DNA of 64,000 nt from Impatiens glandulifera (GCF_907164915.1 NC_061869.1:14096221-14160220); one strand, 5' to 3'; shown: positions 46,010 through 59,076, counted from the first letter of the stretch. The notes: generated from the sequence alone by a model not told the origin. Made by a program: numbers and translations.

Positions 46010-49000
46010 TTTTACTTTGATTATACTTGTGACTTTCTCAAACGAAATATCACATATCTGGCAGAGTTTTATAATCTCTTCATTCCTTTCGATTTCTCTC
46101 CAGGATTTAATGAGTGCATTTTCATATAAAGTTATATCTCCCCAAATATCTTAAGCATTTCTATTTCTTTCACTTTAATTTCTTGAATTTTTTTTTAAAT
46201 ATTGTAGATTACTCCCTAAAGTAGCATTTCAGCATACTTACATAAAAGGATCTTTTTTTGCTTTATTTTTCATCCACTCTTGGATTTCTTCCCATGTTCC
46301 TGGAAAGTTGACGATGTTCATGTTTATAGCATACCTCCTTCATATTTGTATTACAAAAGAGCATTCCCCAAATATATGGTTTATATTTTTCTCAACTCCC
46401 GAACATAGGACATAGTTGATATCAGGAATGTTTATGTATTTTCGAATTCTGTCTTTTGTTGTCAACATTTTCATGTATATCAGCCAAAGAATAAATTGGT
46501 GTTGATGAATAATCTTTGGAGACCATACCACATTATGTCAATCTATATTATGTTCTCTTGTTCTAACCATTTCTCATGCCTTTCCTGTAATGAACTTCTC
46601 GTTGTTTTCTATTTTTCAGCATATTTTATCAATTCTTTCATTAAGTTGTTTCTGCATCATTGAGTTTAGGATTCTATCACCTTCTAGAATATGCCTCAAA
46701 AGTGAATCACATTTACCTTCATAGACGTCTTTAAATGAGTATTTGATGCATTTTCTTCTAACTCTACTTCCTTGCATTTCTTCTTTGAACATAATGGGGA
46801 TATTATTCAGCCAAGGATCATGCCAGAATAGTACCCCTCTTCCATTTCCTATTGTGGTTTGCACCATTTGAAATGCATATTTTCTTGTTTTTAGGATCTT
46901 CTTCAATGACCATGTCATTCTTTCATTGATACTTTTCTCTTCTTTCATTAATCATGTATGCACCCATTTGACCCATAGGGAGTCCGCTTTATGCTCCAAC
47001 GTCCATAGGTTCCTAATGGTGAGGGCTTTGTTCCATTCAACACAACTTTTTATTCCTAGTCCTCCTTCTTCTATGGGAGTGCAAACATCCTCCCATTTGA
47101 CATTTTTGCCTCCTCTGTCTTGTGTTCCCCAAATGTAATCTCTCATGATTTTATCTAGTTCAGTCATTACTTTCTTTGGGATGACTATTTGTTGTGCAGA
47201 GTAGCCAATAATTCCAAAGATGACTCTTTTAACGAGCTCGATTCTACCTACATAAAATAGTTTTTTCGTAGCCCAACTCAAGACATAATTTCTAACATTT
47301 TCTACTAGTTCTCTAAAGTGATTATATCAGAGTTTTTTTGATGACAAGGGTACTCCAAGGTATTTCACCTTTCTTGATTCCATAATATTGAATATGTTTT
47401 CTTTCCATTCTTCATTAACCCCTCCATAGAAAGCTTGACTTTTGTCCTCATTGATGTATAAACTTGTAATACTCGAAAAGATTGTTAGAGCTACTTTGAT
47501 TATACTAATAGATTCAACATCCGCATAAGCCAAAAAAATAGATCATCTACAAAACATATGTGGATTACTGCTTCTTTTTTGTAGTACGGGTGAAATTTGA
47601 AGTGATGACATCTTAGAAACATTTTTAAAATGTAGTCAATAATTTCCATTGTTAAGACGAATAGGTAAGGAGATATAGGGTATCCTTACCTTACTCCCCT
47701 TTCACTCTTGAAGAAGCCTCCATTAATACCATTCATACTCACAACAAAGTGAGGAGTGGAAACACGTTTCATAATCCAATTAGTGAAAATGATTGGAAAA
47801 CCTGCAGCAAGAAGGAATTCGTGGATTGATCTCCATCTAATCGAGTCAAAAGTTTTTCTAATGTCAATTTTGAAAGTCACGCGTGGTGATATATTTTTCT
47901 TTCCATATCCATTCAATAAGCTTTGCATGAGTATGATGTTATGAGAAATAAAGCGTTTAGAAATAAATGTTAATTGCCCTAATCTTGCAAGCTTGTCAAT
48001 AATTGTTTTCAAACGTTGCGAAAGAATTTTGAAAATAACATTGCAGCATGAAATATGAAGAAAGTCCTGAATTTTTCTCGGAATTGAATTCTTGGGAATC
48101 AAATTCAACACTGTGACATTTCATTGCTTCAACATTTTCCTGTTTTGGAAGAATTTTAAAACCCCTTCGCTTAAATCTTTACCCACTATTTTCCACTTTT
48201 CTTTAAAGAAGTTCACGTTGAAACTATCTGGCCTTGGGCTTTTATCCCCTTTCATCGAAGACACTACTTTTATGACTTCTTCCATACTGACTCTTGTAAT
48301 CAATTGGTAACCACTTTCCTCACTGATTTTCCTTTGCACAATATGTTGAAGCAATCTTCGGTCATCCTTTATTATTGTGCTCATTTCTGTTCTAATCAGC
48401 CCTTTATAGAAATTTATTGCTTCCTCGTTAATTACTTTTTGTCCTTATAAAACATCTACATTTAAGTTTGTGAGCCTTAGGACCTGATTTCTGAAATTCC
48501 TTGATGAGAATTTTTTATAAAAGAAAGAGGTATTCTTGTCTCCTAATGAAAGACAATTTTCTCTAGATTTTTGCTTAGTAAAGCTTTCCTCTTTAGAACA
48601 GAGGTCTCTGAATCGCGTAAGAGCCTCTTTTTCCTCTTCCTATTATAAGGTAGATTGGGACTCTTAGTGTCTTGCTTTGTATTTCCTCCAATTTCATTAT
48701 GGTCTCCTTTACTCTTTTAGAAATTCTACTATATTTTTTCCGGTCTAGCTTATTCAGCTTCACTTTCAGTAATCTTAGTTTTTCATAAACTCTGAACATT
48801 TTTGTTCCATTAATTCTGATGTTCCAAGTTTCATTAAAGATTTCATTAAATTCTTCATTCTTCATCCATAAGTTGAAGAGCTTAAAAGATCATTTCTTTC
48901 TTTTTTTCCCTCTCTCAAAAGAATTTTAAAGGGCAGTGGTTAGAGATACCTGGTTGCAAAACCTAGATTTGGCTTCTTGGGTAAAACTCCACCCATTTTT

Positions 49001-49600
49001 CATTCACTAGGCGTCTATCAATTTTGTTATTTCTCATGTTGTCCGCCCCACTTGAAGCTGACCATGAAAATAGATTACCTGAGGAAGACGGTTCAATACA
49101 GCTTATGTCTCAAATGCATTCATTGAAATCCTTCATGTCTTGTGTTATGTCTATCTCGGGCTTCATTCCTGAATCTTGTAACGTTAAAATCTCCTATAAT
49201 AACCCACGATTCGTCGTCTGTAATGCTTATTTTCAAATCATCCCAAAGTGTATTCCTCTTTGTCTAGAGTTGCTTGCATAGACTACTGCAAAGAAGATTT
49301 TACCCTTGTCATCAGATTGATAACCTCTATCAAAATAACTTGCTTTCTTTCAAAAAAATTCATTACTTCAACCTTTATTTTATCTCAACCTACCCAGATT
49401 CTACTTTTAACTCCATCAGAGTTATTAATAAATTCACATTCTTCTTTGAAACAACCCTGGACAACGTTTTTTATTTGACTTTGTCTTACTTATGTTTCAA
49501 TAATTTCAAATATTGTGATTTCATTCCTTTCTTCTATTCTTTTAACCTCTTTTCTCTTTATAGGATCATTTAACCCTCTAATATTCCATGTCATTAAGTG
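46010..49600 (-). pseudogene. LINE ORF2: endonuclease and reverse transcriptase
   Basis: The endonuclease start MTWNIRGLNDPIKRKEV is readable near 49593-49540, in the same pattern as other plant L1 proteins. The RT core is at 48384-47686 (VISSMKGDKSPRPDSF-like, GQLTFISKRFISHN, GYGKKNISPRVTFKIDI, FDSIRW) and continues at 47533-47327 (YADVES, in place of the usual YADD, then INEDKSQAF). Then come 47281-46952 (WEDVCTPIEEGGLGIKSC), 46948-46616, and the zinc region at 46531-46340 (KDRIRKYINI; the second Cys of its first pair is in a broken context). The C-terminus (ENALIKSWREIER) ends near 46005. The frame is broken at least eight times. Confidence 0.8.
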
Positions 49601-49989
49601 CATTAATGAAAAGAAGATGTTCTAACTTTACTTCCTCTTCCTTTACCTTTTCTTCATTTCTGTTTTTCCCATATAGAAGGACTATAAGGAATTATATTTT
49701 CCTTAATTTGCTTACCTTGTTGTTTTGGGATTTTTGTGTTTCTCTAGTCAACCTTCTTCTAAATTGGATATTGCACAGTTTCACCCGATTTAGTAATCTT
49801 TGCTTTATCTTTCTCATTTCCTTCACCCACTTCCCCTTTCTTGCTTTCTCCCACGCTTTCCCTTTCCACACCTCTTCAGTATTGATTTTTGCTTTGGGGT
49901 CAAGTCTCTTTGTTACCTCTTCATTCTTAGCCTTTCATTCTAAATCTCTTACTACTCTATCTTCCTTCCCATGTTCTTCAAAATTTTGA

Positions 49990-51220
49990 GCTAAATTTTA
50001 TTCCTTATCTTGATCATTCTGCTTACTCAATACTAATTCTTTAGTAACATCTTTTTGTCTTTCTTTCTCATCCTTTTCTAACATTTCCTATTCTTCTTTC
50101 TTTTTCTTTTATATCTCTTTCTCAATCTTCTTCTTCCTTTCTTCTTCAATCATTTTTGGGCACTTGTAATAGACACGTTCAAATGTGTTAAACTCAAAAA
50201 ATCTACTCGGTCTCCACTCATATGAGATTCTCATAATTGTGGGTTTGCCTTTTCTATTTGTTATCGTCATCTGGTATAGAAGATTTAATCATATGGTATC
50301 TCAATGCACATCCTAGCATAATTCATATGCTCACCTTTTTCTGTAGTTGGGTCCATGTAGAGTGGACTCCCCAATAGGCTCGCAAAGTGACTTAATGCTT
50401 TAGGGTTGTACATGCGGGGAGGGATTTTGCAATTGGAACCAGATTTGCGTAGTTTCTTTGGGTTTGCTGAAGAAGTTCATACCTTCTGCCCATTTTTCGA
50501 GTTTCATGCAGTTCTTCCTAAGAAATGTGCGCACATTGATCAGAATACTTTCAAGATCTGATCATTCTTTGAATTTGAAAAAGTACAAGTCATGAATGTT
50601 TGATGTTATCTTTTCTAGACCATTCCCTCCCCCCATTGTTCCATTAGAGTTTATTTGGTTACTCGAAATGGCACCTTGTTTCTTCTAATGAAGTTGCCCA
50701 CTATGATATTCTTCCATGACTTTAGACAATTTTCCTCAACTTCTTAGGGGTAATTTGAATTCAAACAAGGAACTGATAATTTCAGCCTTTGGCTTAAATG
50801 TTCCAAGGAAAAACTTTCTCTTTTTCTTGAATTGGGTTCTCAAATTTTGTTTCCCCTTTGTTCTTCTGCCCCACATTTTGTTTATATTGTTCATTTTACT
50901 CGTTACTCTGTTTTTGTCATGTTTTCTGATCTTTACTCTATTTTTGCTTTTTTTATCTTTACCTTGAGTTTTGCTCTGTTCTTCAGCTTTCTTCCCGACC
51001 TGGTCTACCTTCCAATTAGAATTGTTCTTGATGAAGTAGACTTTGGTTTAGGGAATTTAGAGAGATCTCTCAAAGTTTTAACAAACCACATCACAATAGT
51101 ATTATACTTCTCTTTTTTTAGGAGATTATAGTCTTGTAGGTAATGCAGGTTGAGTTGCTCTGTGTACTGTTGTCTTTTCTCTTTACTTAAAACGATTTGG
51201 CCTTTCTTGCACATTATCAA
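49990..51220 (-). pseudogene. LINE ORF1-like gag remnant
   Basis: A decayed frame near 50660-50130 reads NVRTFLRKNCMKLEKWAEGM, WFQLQNPSPH and KGKPTIMRISYEWRPSRFFE. This resembles the DUF4283/zinc-knuckle ORF1 protein of plant L1 elements. Lys/Glu-rich sequence follows towards the ORF2 side. It is heavily interrupted. Confidence 0.6.
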
Positions 51221-51445
51221 AAAAAAATTATCTGATTTCTGAGCCCTTTCAGGTTGGCCCTTTCATTAAAACCGACACTCCATTTCCTCGGGTCTGTTTC
51301 TTTACCCAATGCTTTCACTATCATTTTCTGCTTTTTTTTCTATCGTGTTGACTACAAAATCCTTATTATTTCTCTTGTCACATCAGTTTGATCTCCACCT
51401 TTTCCTCATGGCTTTGGAGATCCATGATTTTTAAGGAGGATATTC

Positions 51446-51694
51446 GTGAGATTCTCTCCTGAGCCTTTGTGGAAGTTAGTTGCATTCAAATTCTCTGTCT
51501 TAGTATCAAGGGAGCAGGTGTTGGATTCACTCATTGCCCGATTAAGAGAGTTGGTCGGGCTTGTACCAATTGTTGACAAAGAGGGAATTGCTCGTACTTA
51601 TGAAGCTAAGATATTTGCAAAAGTCATATTTAAAGTGGCTGACACGGACGGATTCGTGTCAGCGAAACTTTTAACAAGTTTACATTACACATAG
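51446..51694 (+). CDS. Unidentified 82-codon frame, possible gene fragment
   Basis: The frame has balanced composition, unlike the AT-rich DNA around it, and reads like real protein (REQVLDSLIARLRELVGLVP; YEAKIFAKVIFKVADTDGF). I do not recognise the family. It has no clear promoter, and the first codon is not well supported because similar composition extends upstream. It lies just beyond the 5' end of the LINE, so it may be a captured or leftover gene fragment. Confidence 0.25.
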   Translation: MRFSPEPLWKLVAFKFSVLVSREQVLDSLIARLRELVGLVPIVDKEGIARTYEAKIFAKVIFKVADTDGFVSAKLLTSLHYT

Positions 51695-51699
51695 GTTTG

Positions 51700-52263
51700 A
51701 AATTTGTAGAATTTCAAGGAAATTGATTTCCTGATTCACTCTAGTCTTGACAGAGAATGGTATCAATTGTCAATCGAGAGAAATCGAAGAGAAGATTTAG
51801 TAAGTTTCTGCAAAAAGACAACCCTTCCAACCGAGAGATGAAATCGTGATGCACACGGCACACGAATCTCACAGATCGCACAGTTCATACAAGAACAAAT
51901 GGTGTGTGATTTCTTTGCGACCGTGACCAAGGGTTTTTTTAGCGACAATTACGACCACGACAATATTATCGGCATATCGCGAGGCACACGGTACACTGAT
52001 CACACAGATCGCTACTAATTATTTCGATCTTTGGTAATACACTTTCAGAAACTTGGTCGATATCCAACAATTTTGGACAACCTTTTTGCTTTCATTGTAT
52101 GAAATGCTTGGATTGAACAAAACATATAATATTTGAGCTTGCGCAACCCTTGTTTTATTCTAGACTAATTGTTTGATTTAGTGAGATTATGGAGTTAAAG
52201 CTTTTATCTTTCACACAATTCATTTTTAGTGTGAATTTTTTATTTCATTATTATTATTTTTAA
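51700..52263. other. Intergenic DNA, no gene recognised
   Basis: Balanced composition to about 52060, then AT-rich. It contains two related words (GATCGCACAGTTCATAC; CACACAGATCGCTAC) but no assignable feature. Confidence 0.4.
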
Positions 52264-52414
52264 GGTAAATTACCTGGTTGGCCCATCAATTACTTTAATC
52301 TCTTACTTTTAGCCTTTAATTTTTTTTTAAACAGTCACCCTTTAAACTTTTAGAAAAGGTCACAAATGGCCCTTCCATCAATTTTTTTCTGTTATGTCTA
52401 ACGACTCTAAAAAA

Positions 52415-52849
52415 ATGTCTCGCCAAGACCTTGTTCGAAGTAGAGCTCGAGTCAAATTGAACGTCGCAAAAGCTAGTGAGATTTCAAAAGAAATCACCCA
52501 TATTCGTGAATAGTTGATTCATGTTAGACTCACCACTTTGCTTAAAGAACAAGCAGAGATCTTTGTAGAAAAGGACATCCTTAATAAGCAATTTTATTAT
52601 GCTTCTATCCAAGAGTCGGCGAAGAAAAAACCTTCCTTGAAGAACGAGTATGATCCTGAACTTACTAAAAGTTTGGAATCATGGTTGGCTCATATTCTAG
52701 TCGAGATTGGATATCTACAAGAGGAAATCGAAAAAGTAAAAGCTACGAATGTTATTTACATGAAAGAGGTAACATTAGAGCTCGACAATGTGAATGAGTC
52801 GCTCCACATTAGAATCAAGGCGCATAACTATTTCGAAAGAGGAATTTGA
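52415..52849 (+). pseudogene. Captured coiled-coil gene fragment (WEB/PMI-like?)
   Basis: From ATG at 52415 the frame reads MSRQDLVRSRARVKLNVAKA, meets a TAG at about 52511, then continues in the same frame for 111 codons (KEQAEIFVEKDILNKQF, LESWLAHILVEIGYLQEEIE) to a stop at 52849. The protein is charged and helical with heptad-like spacing. Downstream, 52895-53040 continues in another frame with ALAQVEVVKARKPK and EIEETKVWTIEALEKAVEG. Such Ala/Glu/Lys coiled coils resemble the WEB/PMI (DUF827) family of chloroplast-movement proteins, but this assignment is tentative. Introns appear absent and stops indicate a non-functional copy. Confidence 0.4.
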
Positions 52850-53007
52850 TCGTTCAGTGGGAAAGTGAAAACGTAAGAGTGAGACAGGCTGACGGATATG
52901 AGAGTGGTGACTGCGTTGGCTCAAGTGGAGGTGGTGAAAGCGAGAAAACCAAAGCGTTTGAAGTAGGAGGTGATGGCGAAAGAGATTGAAGAGACGAAAG
53001 TGTGGAC

Positions 53008-53400
53008 TATTGAGGCATTGGAGAAGGCGGTGGAGGGAAATAGTTGTGACCTCGCCCAAATTGATTATGTAACCGCAACAAACGGTGGTTGTGGTGGCAG
53101 TAGAAGAAAATAAGAAAAATAATTTGGCGGCGGCCGTTTTTCATTAGAGTCGACGAACATAACGAAAAAAATGACAGAATGGTCATTGATGATGACCCTT
53201 TTTGAACTATTGAGGCATTGGAGAAAGCGGTGGAGGGAAATAGTTGTTGTGACCTCGTCCAAATTGATTATGTAACCGCAACAAATGGTGGTTGTGGTGG
53301 CCGTAGTAGAAAATAAGAAAAATAATTTGGCGGCGGCCGTTTTTCATTAGAGTCGTCGAATATAACGAAAAAAAATGACAAAATGATCATTGATGATCAC
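53008..53400. repeat. Tandem duplication of about 200 bp
   Basis: The stretch starting at about 53008 (GACTATTGAGGCATTGGAGAA...) recurs at about 53206. Both copies contain GTGGAGGGAAATAGTTGT, CAAATTGATTATGTAACC, GGTGGTTGTGGTGGC and TTGGCGGCGGCCGTTTTTCAT. The copies differ by a few percent. The duplication includes the inner part of the right terminal inverted repeat. Confidence 0.9.
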
Positions 53401-53461
53401 CCATTTTGAAAGTTTGAATGATGATTTGTTTAAAAGATAATTTGAAAACTAATAGTTTACC

Positions 53462-55044
53462 ATTAGAATAATTAGAGGGTGAATAATTGTAGGATCACCG
53501 AATAAATTGTCATTATTAATGGTAGAATACTCCCACCATTTCCCACCATTTATTCATAAGGATGAAATTTATCGTTTTAAATAAAAATTGAATACAAAAT
53601 TTTTTTAATAAAAATATTAATTTTTATTTTATAAGATTTTACATATATAATAAAATATTTTCTTTTCTTAAATTCAAAAGTAAGTTATATATTAAAATAA
53701 ATTAATCAATATAATTGATTTTATAATTATTACTTATTTTTTATATACAATATCCTCTCTGTTTTTTTTTTAAAGTTACATATATTTTTACCTAGTTTTA
53801 AAAAAGTTACAAAATAATATTGCAATTATTATGAAAATCATGAATGTGGAGTCACTAATTTCTCTAAAATTATGTTACAAACATAAGTCTATAAATAAGA
53901 TGAAAATTGATTTATGTTTTAAATTTTAAAAAAAATCCTTATTTGATATAGATATATTGCAATCTAATTACAAAATTATTGGAATATATAATTTAAACAT
54001 TAAACTGTAAGACGTTTTGTATAATCGATAAAAAAAAAAAATAGAATTGACAAAAAAAAAATAGTTAATTTTGTAATTTTAGTTGTGAGAAAATGAATTG
54101 CAGTATTTGCTACAAGGCTTTAAATATTGGAATTATATAAAGTTACAATTTAGGTAGTAAATATAATGTGGTTAAATATGTTGCTAAATCTTTTTTTTTT
54201 GTGTGTTTTTAATTAAGATGCAAAATTAGTGTTGAAAAAATGTATTTTATTGATTAGGTGGATAAATTTTCTTTTAAAGAGTATTAAAAAAAGTTTTATA
54301 CCTTTTTCTTTAGTAAATATATTTTATACATAATAAATATTTATTATATACCTATATAAGTATGCTTGATAAATAATAATATAAACATTGTTTTACTTCA
54401 TAAATTATCACAATGACTTTTATTAAAATTATAATTATTACAAATTTATATACTATTTAATATTTAGAATTTATTTAAATTTTTAAATATTTTATTATTG
54501 ACAAATTAATATTTCACTTGTAATGTCTTATTTAATTTAATAAAAATTATTTTTTTATAAAAAAAATATTAATAACATAAACTTTAACAAAAATTTATCT
54601 ACTAAAAAAATCTCAAAAAATAATTTTGTCACTTATATTTAAATTTGTATTTTATTTTTGGGTACACTATCTTGTTTATTTAGGTTGAAAATTTCCACCC
54701 ATGATTTTATAATCCGAATAATATACATAGATGTTGGTGAGTCGTTTGTTACTCATATCATCCAATTCTCTCGGTGATCATTTATCGAATTTGTGTCTGT
54801 CACATTTCTTCGTAGTACTAAAGGAGATGAAGTTATCAGATTTAGAGTTGTTTTTTCAATAAAGAGTCATTAAAAATAACTAGTATGAATCACGAGAATA
54901 GATATAAAATATTATTTATCCATAAACATTTTAAATAAAATTAATATTATTTAAATCTAATTAACTTAAAATTAATTTTAGTTTGTAAAAATTAAGTTTA
55001 ATTTTAAACTTAACTTTAATAATAAACTTAATATTAACATTTTT
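53462..55044. other. AT-rich intergenic DNA, duplicate of copy A sequence
   Basis: 53660-54640 pairs with 11850-12880 and 54667-54870 with 16128-16340. No gene was seen. The rest is nearly pure A/T. Confidence 0.5.
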
Positions 55045-56015
55045 TTTTCAACGGCACCCACTTAACACTCATATTGAGACTCACACTTTTTCATATGCAC
55101 TTTTACTCATCGGCAAATGACCCATCAATCTTAGTCGACCTCAATTGATGACACATCTCTTATATCTCGTCAAACTCAACCACTAACCCTCTAAATTACT
55201 CTCATCTTGTGACTCACTTTTTCATATGCCTCTTTATCCACTCATTGACCATAATCTTGTGACTCACACTTTTTCATATGTCTCAACCCTCAACAAACCA
55301 CTCACTAATCTTAGTCAACATCTCTTTTACTCTCACTTAAATAAATCAACAACCAATCTCAATTGATCATAGACCTCTATTTCAACGTTAAACCAACCAC
55401 TAACCACCACCCGACATCCATTACATGACCTCACACTTTTAAATACTTGTCAAATCAACCATTAATTCTAACCTCACACTCGACAAACCACCCACCACCT
55501 GACTTCCCATCTTGTGACCTCACACTTTCAAATGATCGCCAAACCAACCACTAATTGCGACCTCACACTCGACAAATCACCCACCACCCGATTTCCATCT
55601 CGTGACATCACACTTTCAAATGCTTGTCAAACCAACCATTAATTCCGACCTCACACTCGAGAAACCACCCACCACCTGACATCCATCTCGTGACCTTACA
55701 CTTTCAAATGCTCGTCAAACTAACCATTAATTCTGACCTCACACTCGACAAACCACCCACCACCCAACCTCTATCTCGGTACCTCACATTTTCAAAAGCT
55801 CGTCAAACCAACCACTAATTCCGACCTCACACTCGACAAACCACCCACCACCCGACCTCTATCTCGTGACCTCACACTTTCAAATGTTCGTCATACTAAC
55901 CACTAATTCCGATCTCACACTCGATAAACCACCCACTATTCGACCTTCATCTCGTGACCTCACACTTTCAAATGATCGTCAAACCAACCATTAATTCCGA
56001 CCTCACACTTTCAGA
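55045..56015. repeat. 88-bp minisatellite
   Basis: The marker CACACTTTCAAATG, in slightly varied form, recurs at about 55432, 55521, 55609, 55697, 55785, 55873 and 55961, a period of 88 bp. Each unit contains CAAACCAACCA.TAATTCCGACC, TCACACTCGACAAACCACCCACCACC and ATCTCGTGACC. From 55045 to 55430 the units are more diverged (TCACACTTTTTCATATG). The open frame across part of it is a by-product of the repeat. Confidence 0.9.
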
Positions 56016-56180
56016 TGTCTATCATTTGTGTAAAAGTTGCGCCATTATATATTATAGTCAAGAATCCATTTTGAAAATATAAATTTGCATGTTTTGGGAT
56101 TCGAACTCTGGTCTTAAGTATGAAATGTAAAAACTTAAATCGTCAAACCACTTATGATTGTTGAAATAATTTTATTATTT

Positions 56181-57420
<1,240 letters not shown>

Positions 57421-57874
57421 TAAAAAAAAATTGTTTATGAATTAATATTAATATAGATAATTTTTTAGATAATATATGGTAAGAAATATATATCTATATT
57501 ATATATAAATATATAAAAAGGAAAACTAAATTTAATTAAGAAAGAGAAAGTAGAAGAAAGGAGAGAGAAAATACATGATAACGTGGATTATATTTATATT
57601 TGATTTAATATGGTGCTTGATGCCGATGAATTAATATGGTGCTGTTGACTTTAAATATTATATATATATATTAATTAGAAACCTCTCAGAGATATTTCAC
57701 AATTATTTTTAAGTTTTTATTTTTTTTTTATTATTATATATATTCGGTATTACTTGTCATTTGTCAAGTACAGGACAATTTTTACTATCGCTTATAATAA
57801 TTTAAAGATATTTTTTTAACACATTTTATTGATTTATTGAACTTATTATATTTAATTAATTATGTAGTCACGTT
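57421..57874. other. AT-rich DNA, nothing recognised
   Basis: No coding frame or repeat boundary was found. Confidence 0.4.
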
Positions 57875-58561
57875 TAGGGATGAAAAAATACCGATATTAA
57901 AGATATATCAAATATATTATACCGTAATATATTGAAAATATCGATTTTTAAGGTATACCGAAAAATGTAAGATATGATACCGATACCGAAACTAAAATTA
58001 TTGGTACGGTAAAGGTATGAGATTTTTAAAATTTTGATATATCGAAATAAACCGAAATACCAAAATAATATTTATAAGTTAAAATATATATATATATATA
58101 TATAAAGAAATAATTAAAAAAATTTGATATTAATTTAATTATAGAAATATAATTTTTGAATAATATCAAAATATAACTATACTGAAATATTATTCTATAT
58201 ATGGCTCTCGACCTTACCAATATGATTGTTTTTTTTAAGTTAATATGTTTTTTAGGTATGAAAGGTATAATACCGATATCGTACCGAAATTAAGGTATAC
58301 CGAAATCAAGGTAAAGTAAATGTATGATTTTTTTGTATACCAAAATTAAAGTATACCGAAATTAAGATAAGGTAATTGTATGATTTTTTTGTATACCGAA
58401 ATTAAGATATATCAAAATTAAGGTATATCGAAATTAAGGTATACCGAAATCAAGGTAAGGTAAAGATATGCAATTTTTTTGAATATCAAAATTTTAGATA
58501 AGGTATAAGGTATAGATAAAATATTAAGGTATACCGTACCGAGTCTACCGACCTATCCCTA
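57875..58561. mobile_element. hAT-type MITE with TACCGAAAT repeats
   Basis: It begins TAGGGATG and ends CTATCCCTA. The flanks GTCACGTT (57867-57874) and GTCACAAT (58562-58569) match at six of eight positions, as for an aged 8-bp duplication. The interior is rich in GGTATACCGAAATTAAGGTA-type words, in both orientations near the ends. There is no coding capacity. Confidence 0.75.
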
Positions 58562-58842
58562 GTCACAATAAGAAAAATTAGAAGATTAATGTATATTCTT
58601 TATTATAATTTTAATTTTATAAATTTGTTATATTATTTAATATTAAATATTATTTTATAAATTAATTTTCAATATTTAATTTCTTATTTAAATTAACGAC
58701 AATTAATTATTAATTTTTAAACAATATTTAAAAGTAATAGAATATTAAATTGAAGAGATTTATTATTATAACAAACATGTAACGATTATACCAAGATAGA
58801 TTAACTTATAACGAAGATACATGCTTTGCTTCGACGAAGATT

Positions 58843-59076
58843 TCAATTGGTCCAAGTGAGTAATCGTCGGTGTCCAGGGCCACATTTTAATCCCACGTTA
58901 GTTGGTGGGCAATTTGGTCCGGGTGGAGGCACCAAACCCCTCTTCATTGCGTCAAACTTGCCTTTTTCCGCCGCACCGACTGTCGGAATACACATGCAAG
59001 AAACTGTCATCACAAGAAAAATCATTACCACAAAGATCATCGGACTTGAACCACCAGACTTGCACAATATTGCCAT
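58843..59076 (-). CDS. Small secreted peptide precursor, copy 1
   Basis: 77 residues from ATG at 59076 (context AGAGATGGC) to TGA. The N-terminus has a hydrophobic helix (MIFVVMIFLVMTVSC, about 13-27) that looks like a signal peptide. A variable acidic/basic middle (AAEKGKFDAMKR) precedes the C-terminal region KRGLVPPPGPNCPPTN, with two cysteines (GPNC...LKC) and RRLL near the end. Conservation with copy 2 is strongest in the signal peptide and around KRGLVPP.GPNC, the pattern of secreted signalling-peptide precursors. The PP.GPN core recalls SGP-containing peptides (IDA/PIP-like, or cysteine-bearing CTNIP-like), but here the Ser is Pro. No intron is needed. The function is unproven. Confidence 0.65.
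   Translation of the reverse strand: MAILCKSGGSSPMIFVVMIFLVMTVSCMCIPTVGAAEKGKFDAMKRGLVPPPGPNCPPTNVGLKCGPGHRRLLTWTN

Larger units (their letters stand above)
45850..51230 (-). mobile_element. Nearly full-length decayed LINE (L1-type)
   Basis: Read on the minus strand the order is an ORF1-like region (51220 to about 49990), endonuclease, RT, zinc region and C-terminus (49600 to about 46010), then a 3' UTR ending in A-rich DNA near 45850. This is the order of plant L1 elements. Numerous stops and frameshifts make it inactive. Both ends are approximate and no target duplication was found. Confidence 0.8.
52264..53461. mobile_element. Mutator-like element carrying a gene fragment (Pack-MULE-like)
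   Basis: The two ends are long imperfect inverted repeats. The left reads GGTAAATTAC...TTTAAACAGTCACCCTTTAAACTTT...TTCTGTTATGTCTAACGACTCT. The right, reverse-complemented, reads GGTAAACTAT...TTTAAACAAATCATCATTCAAACTTT...TTCGTTATATTCGACGACTCT. Arms of about 120-190 bp fit Mutator-type elements. No transposase is present. The interior encodes coiled-coil protein fragments. A matching 9-bp target duplication was not found, so the limits are provisional. Confidence 0.5.
26030..54870. repeat. Segmental duplication, copy B (contains WAKL-2), expanded by insertions
   Basis: The collinear blocks are 26050-33560, 43590-45070, 53660-54640 and 54667-54870. They pair in order with 4740-8340, 9740-11300, 11850-12880 and 16128-16340 of copy A. 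Insertions unique to this copy are the young Copia (26438-30353), the old Copia nest (33575-42917), the LINE (45850-51230) and the Mutator-like element (52264-53461). They account for most of the length difference. Confidence 0.7.

Noticed and set aside
52775..53262. Minus-strand His/Leu-rich frames
   Set aside because: They are antisense shadows of the captured coiled-coil sequence and of its tandem duplication.
55624..55818. 64-codon frame in the 88-bp minisatellite
   Set aside because: It follows from the repeat composition and carries no domain.
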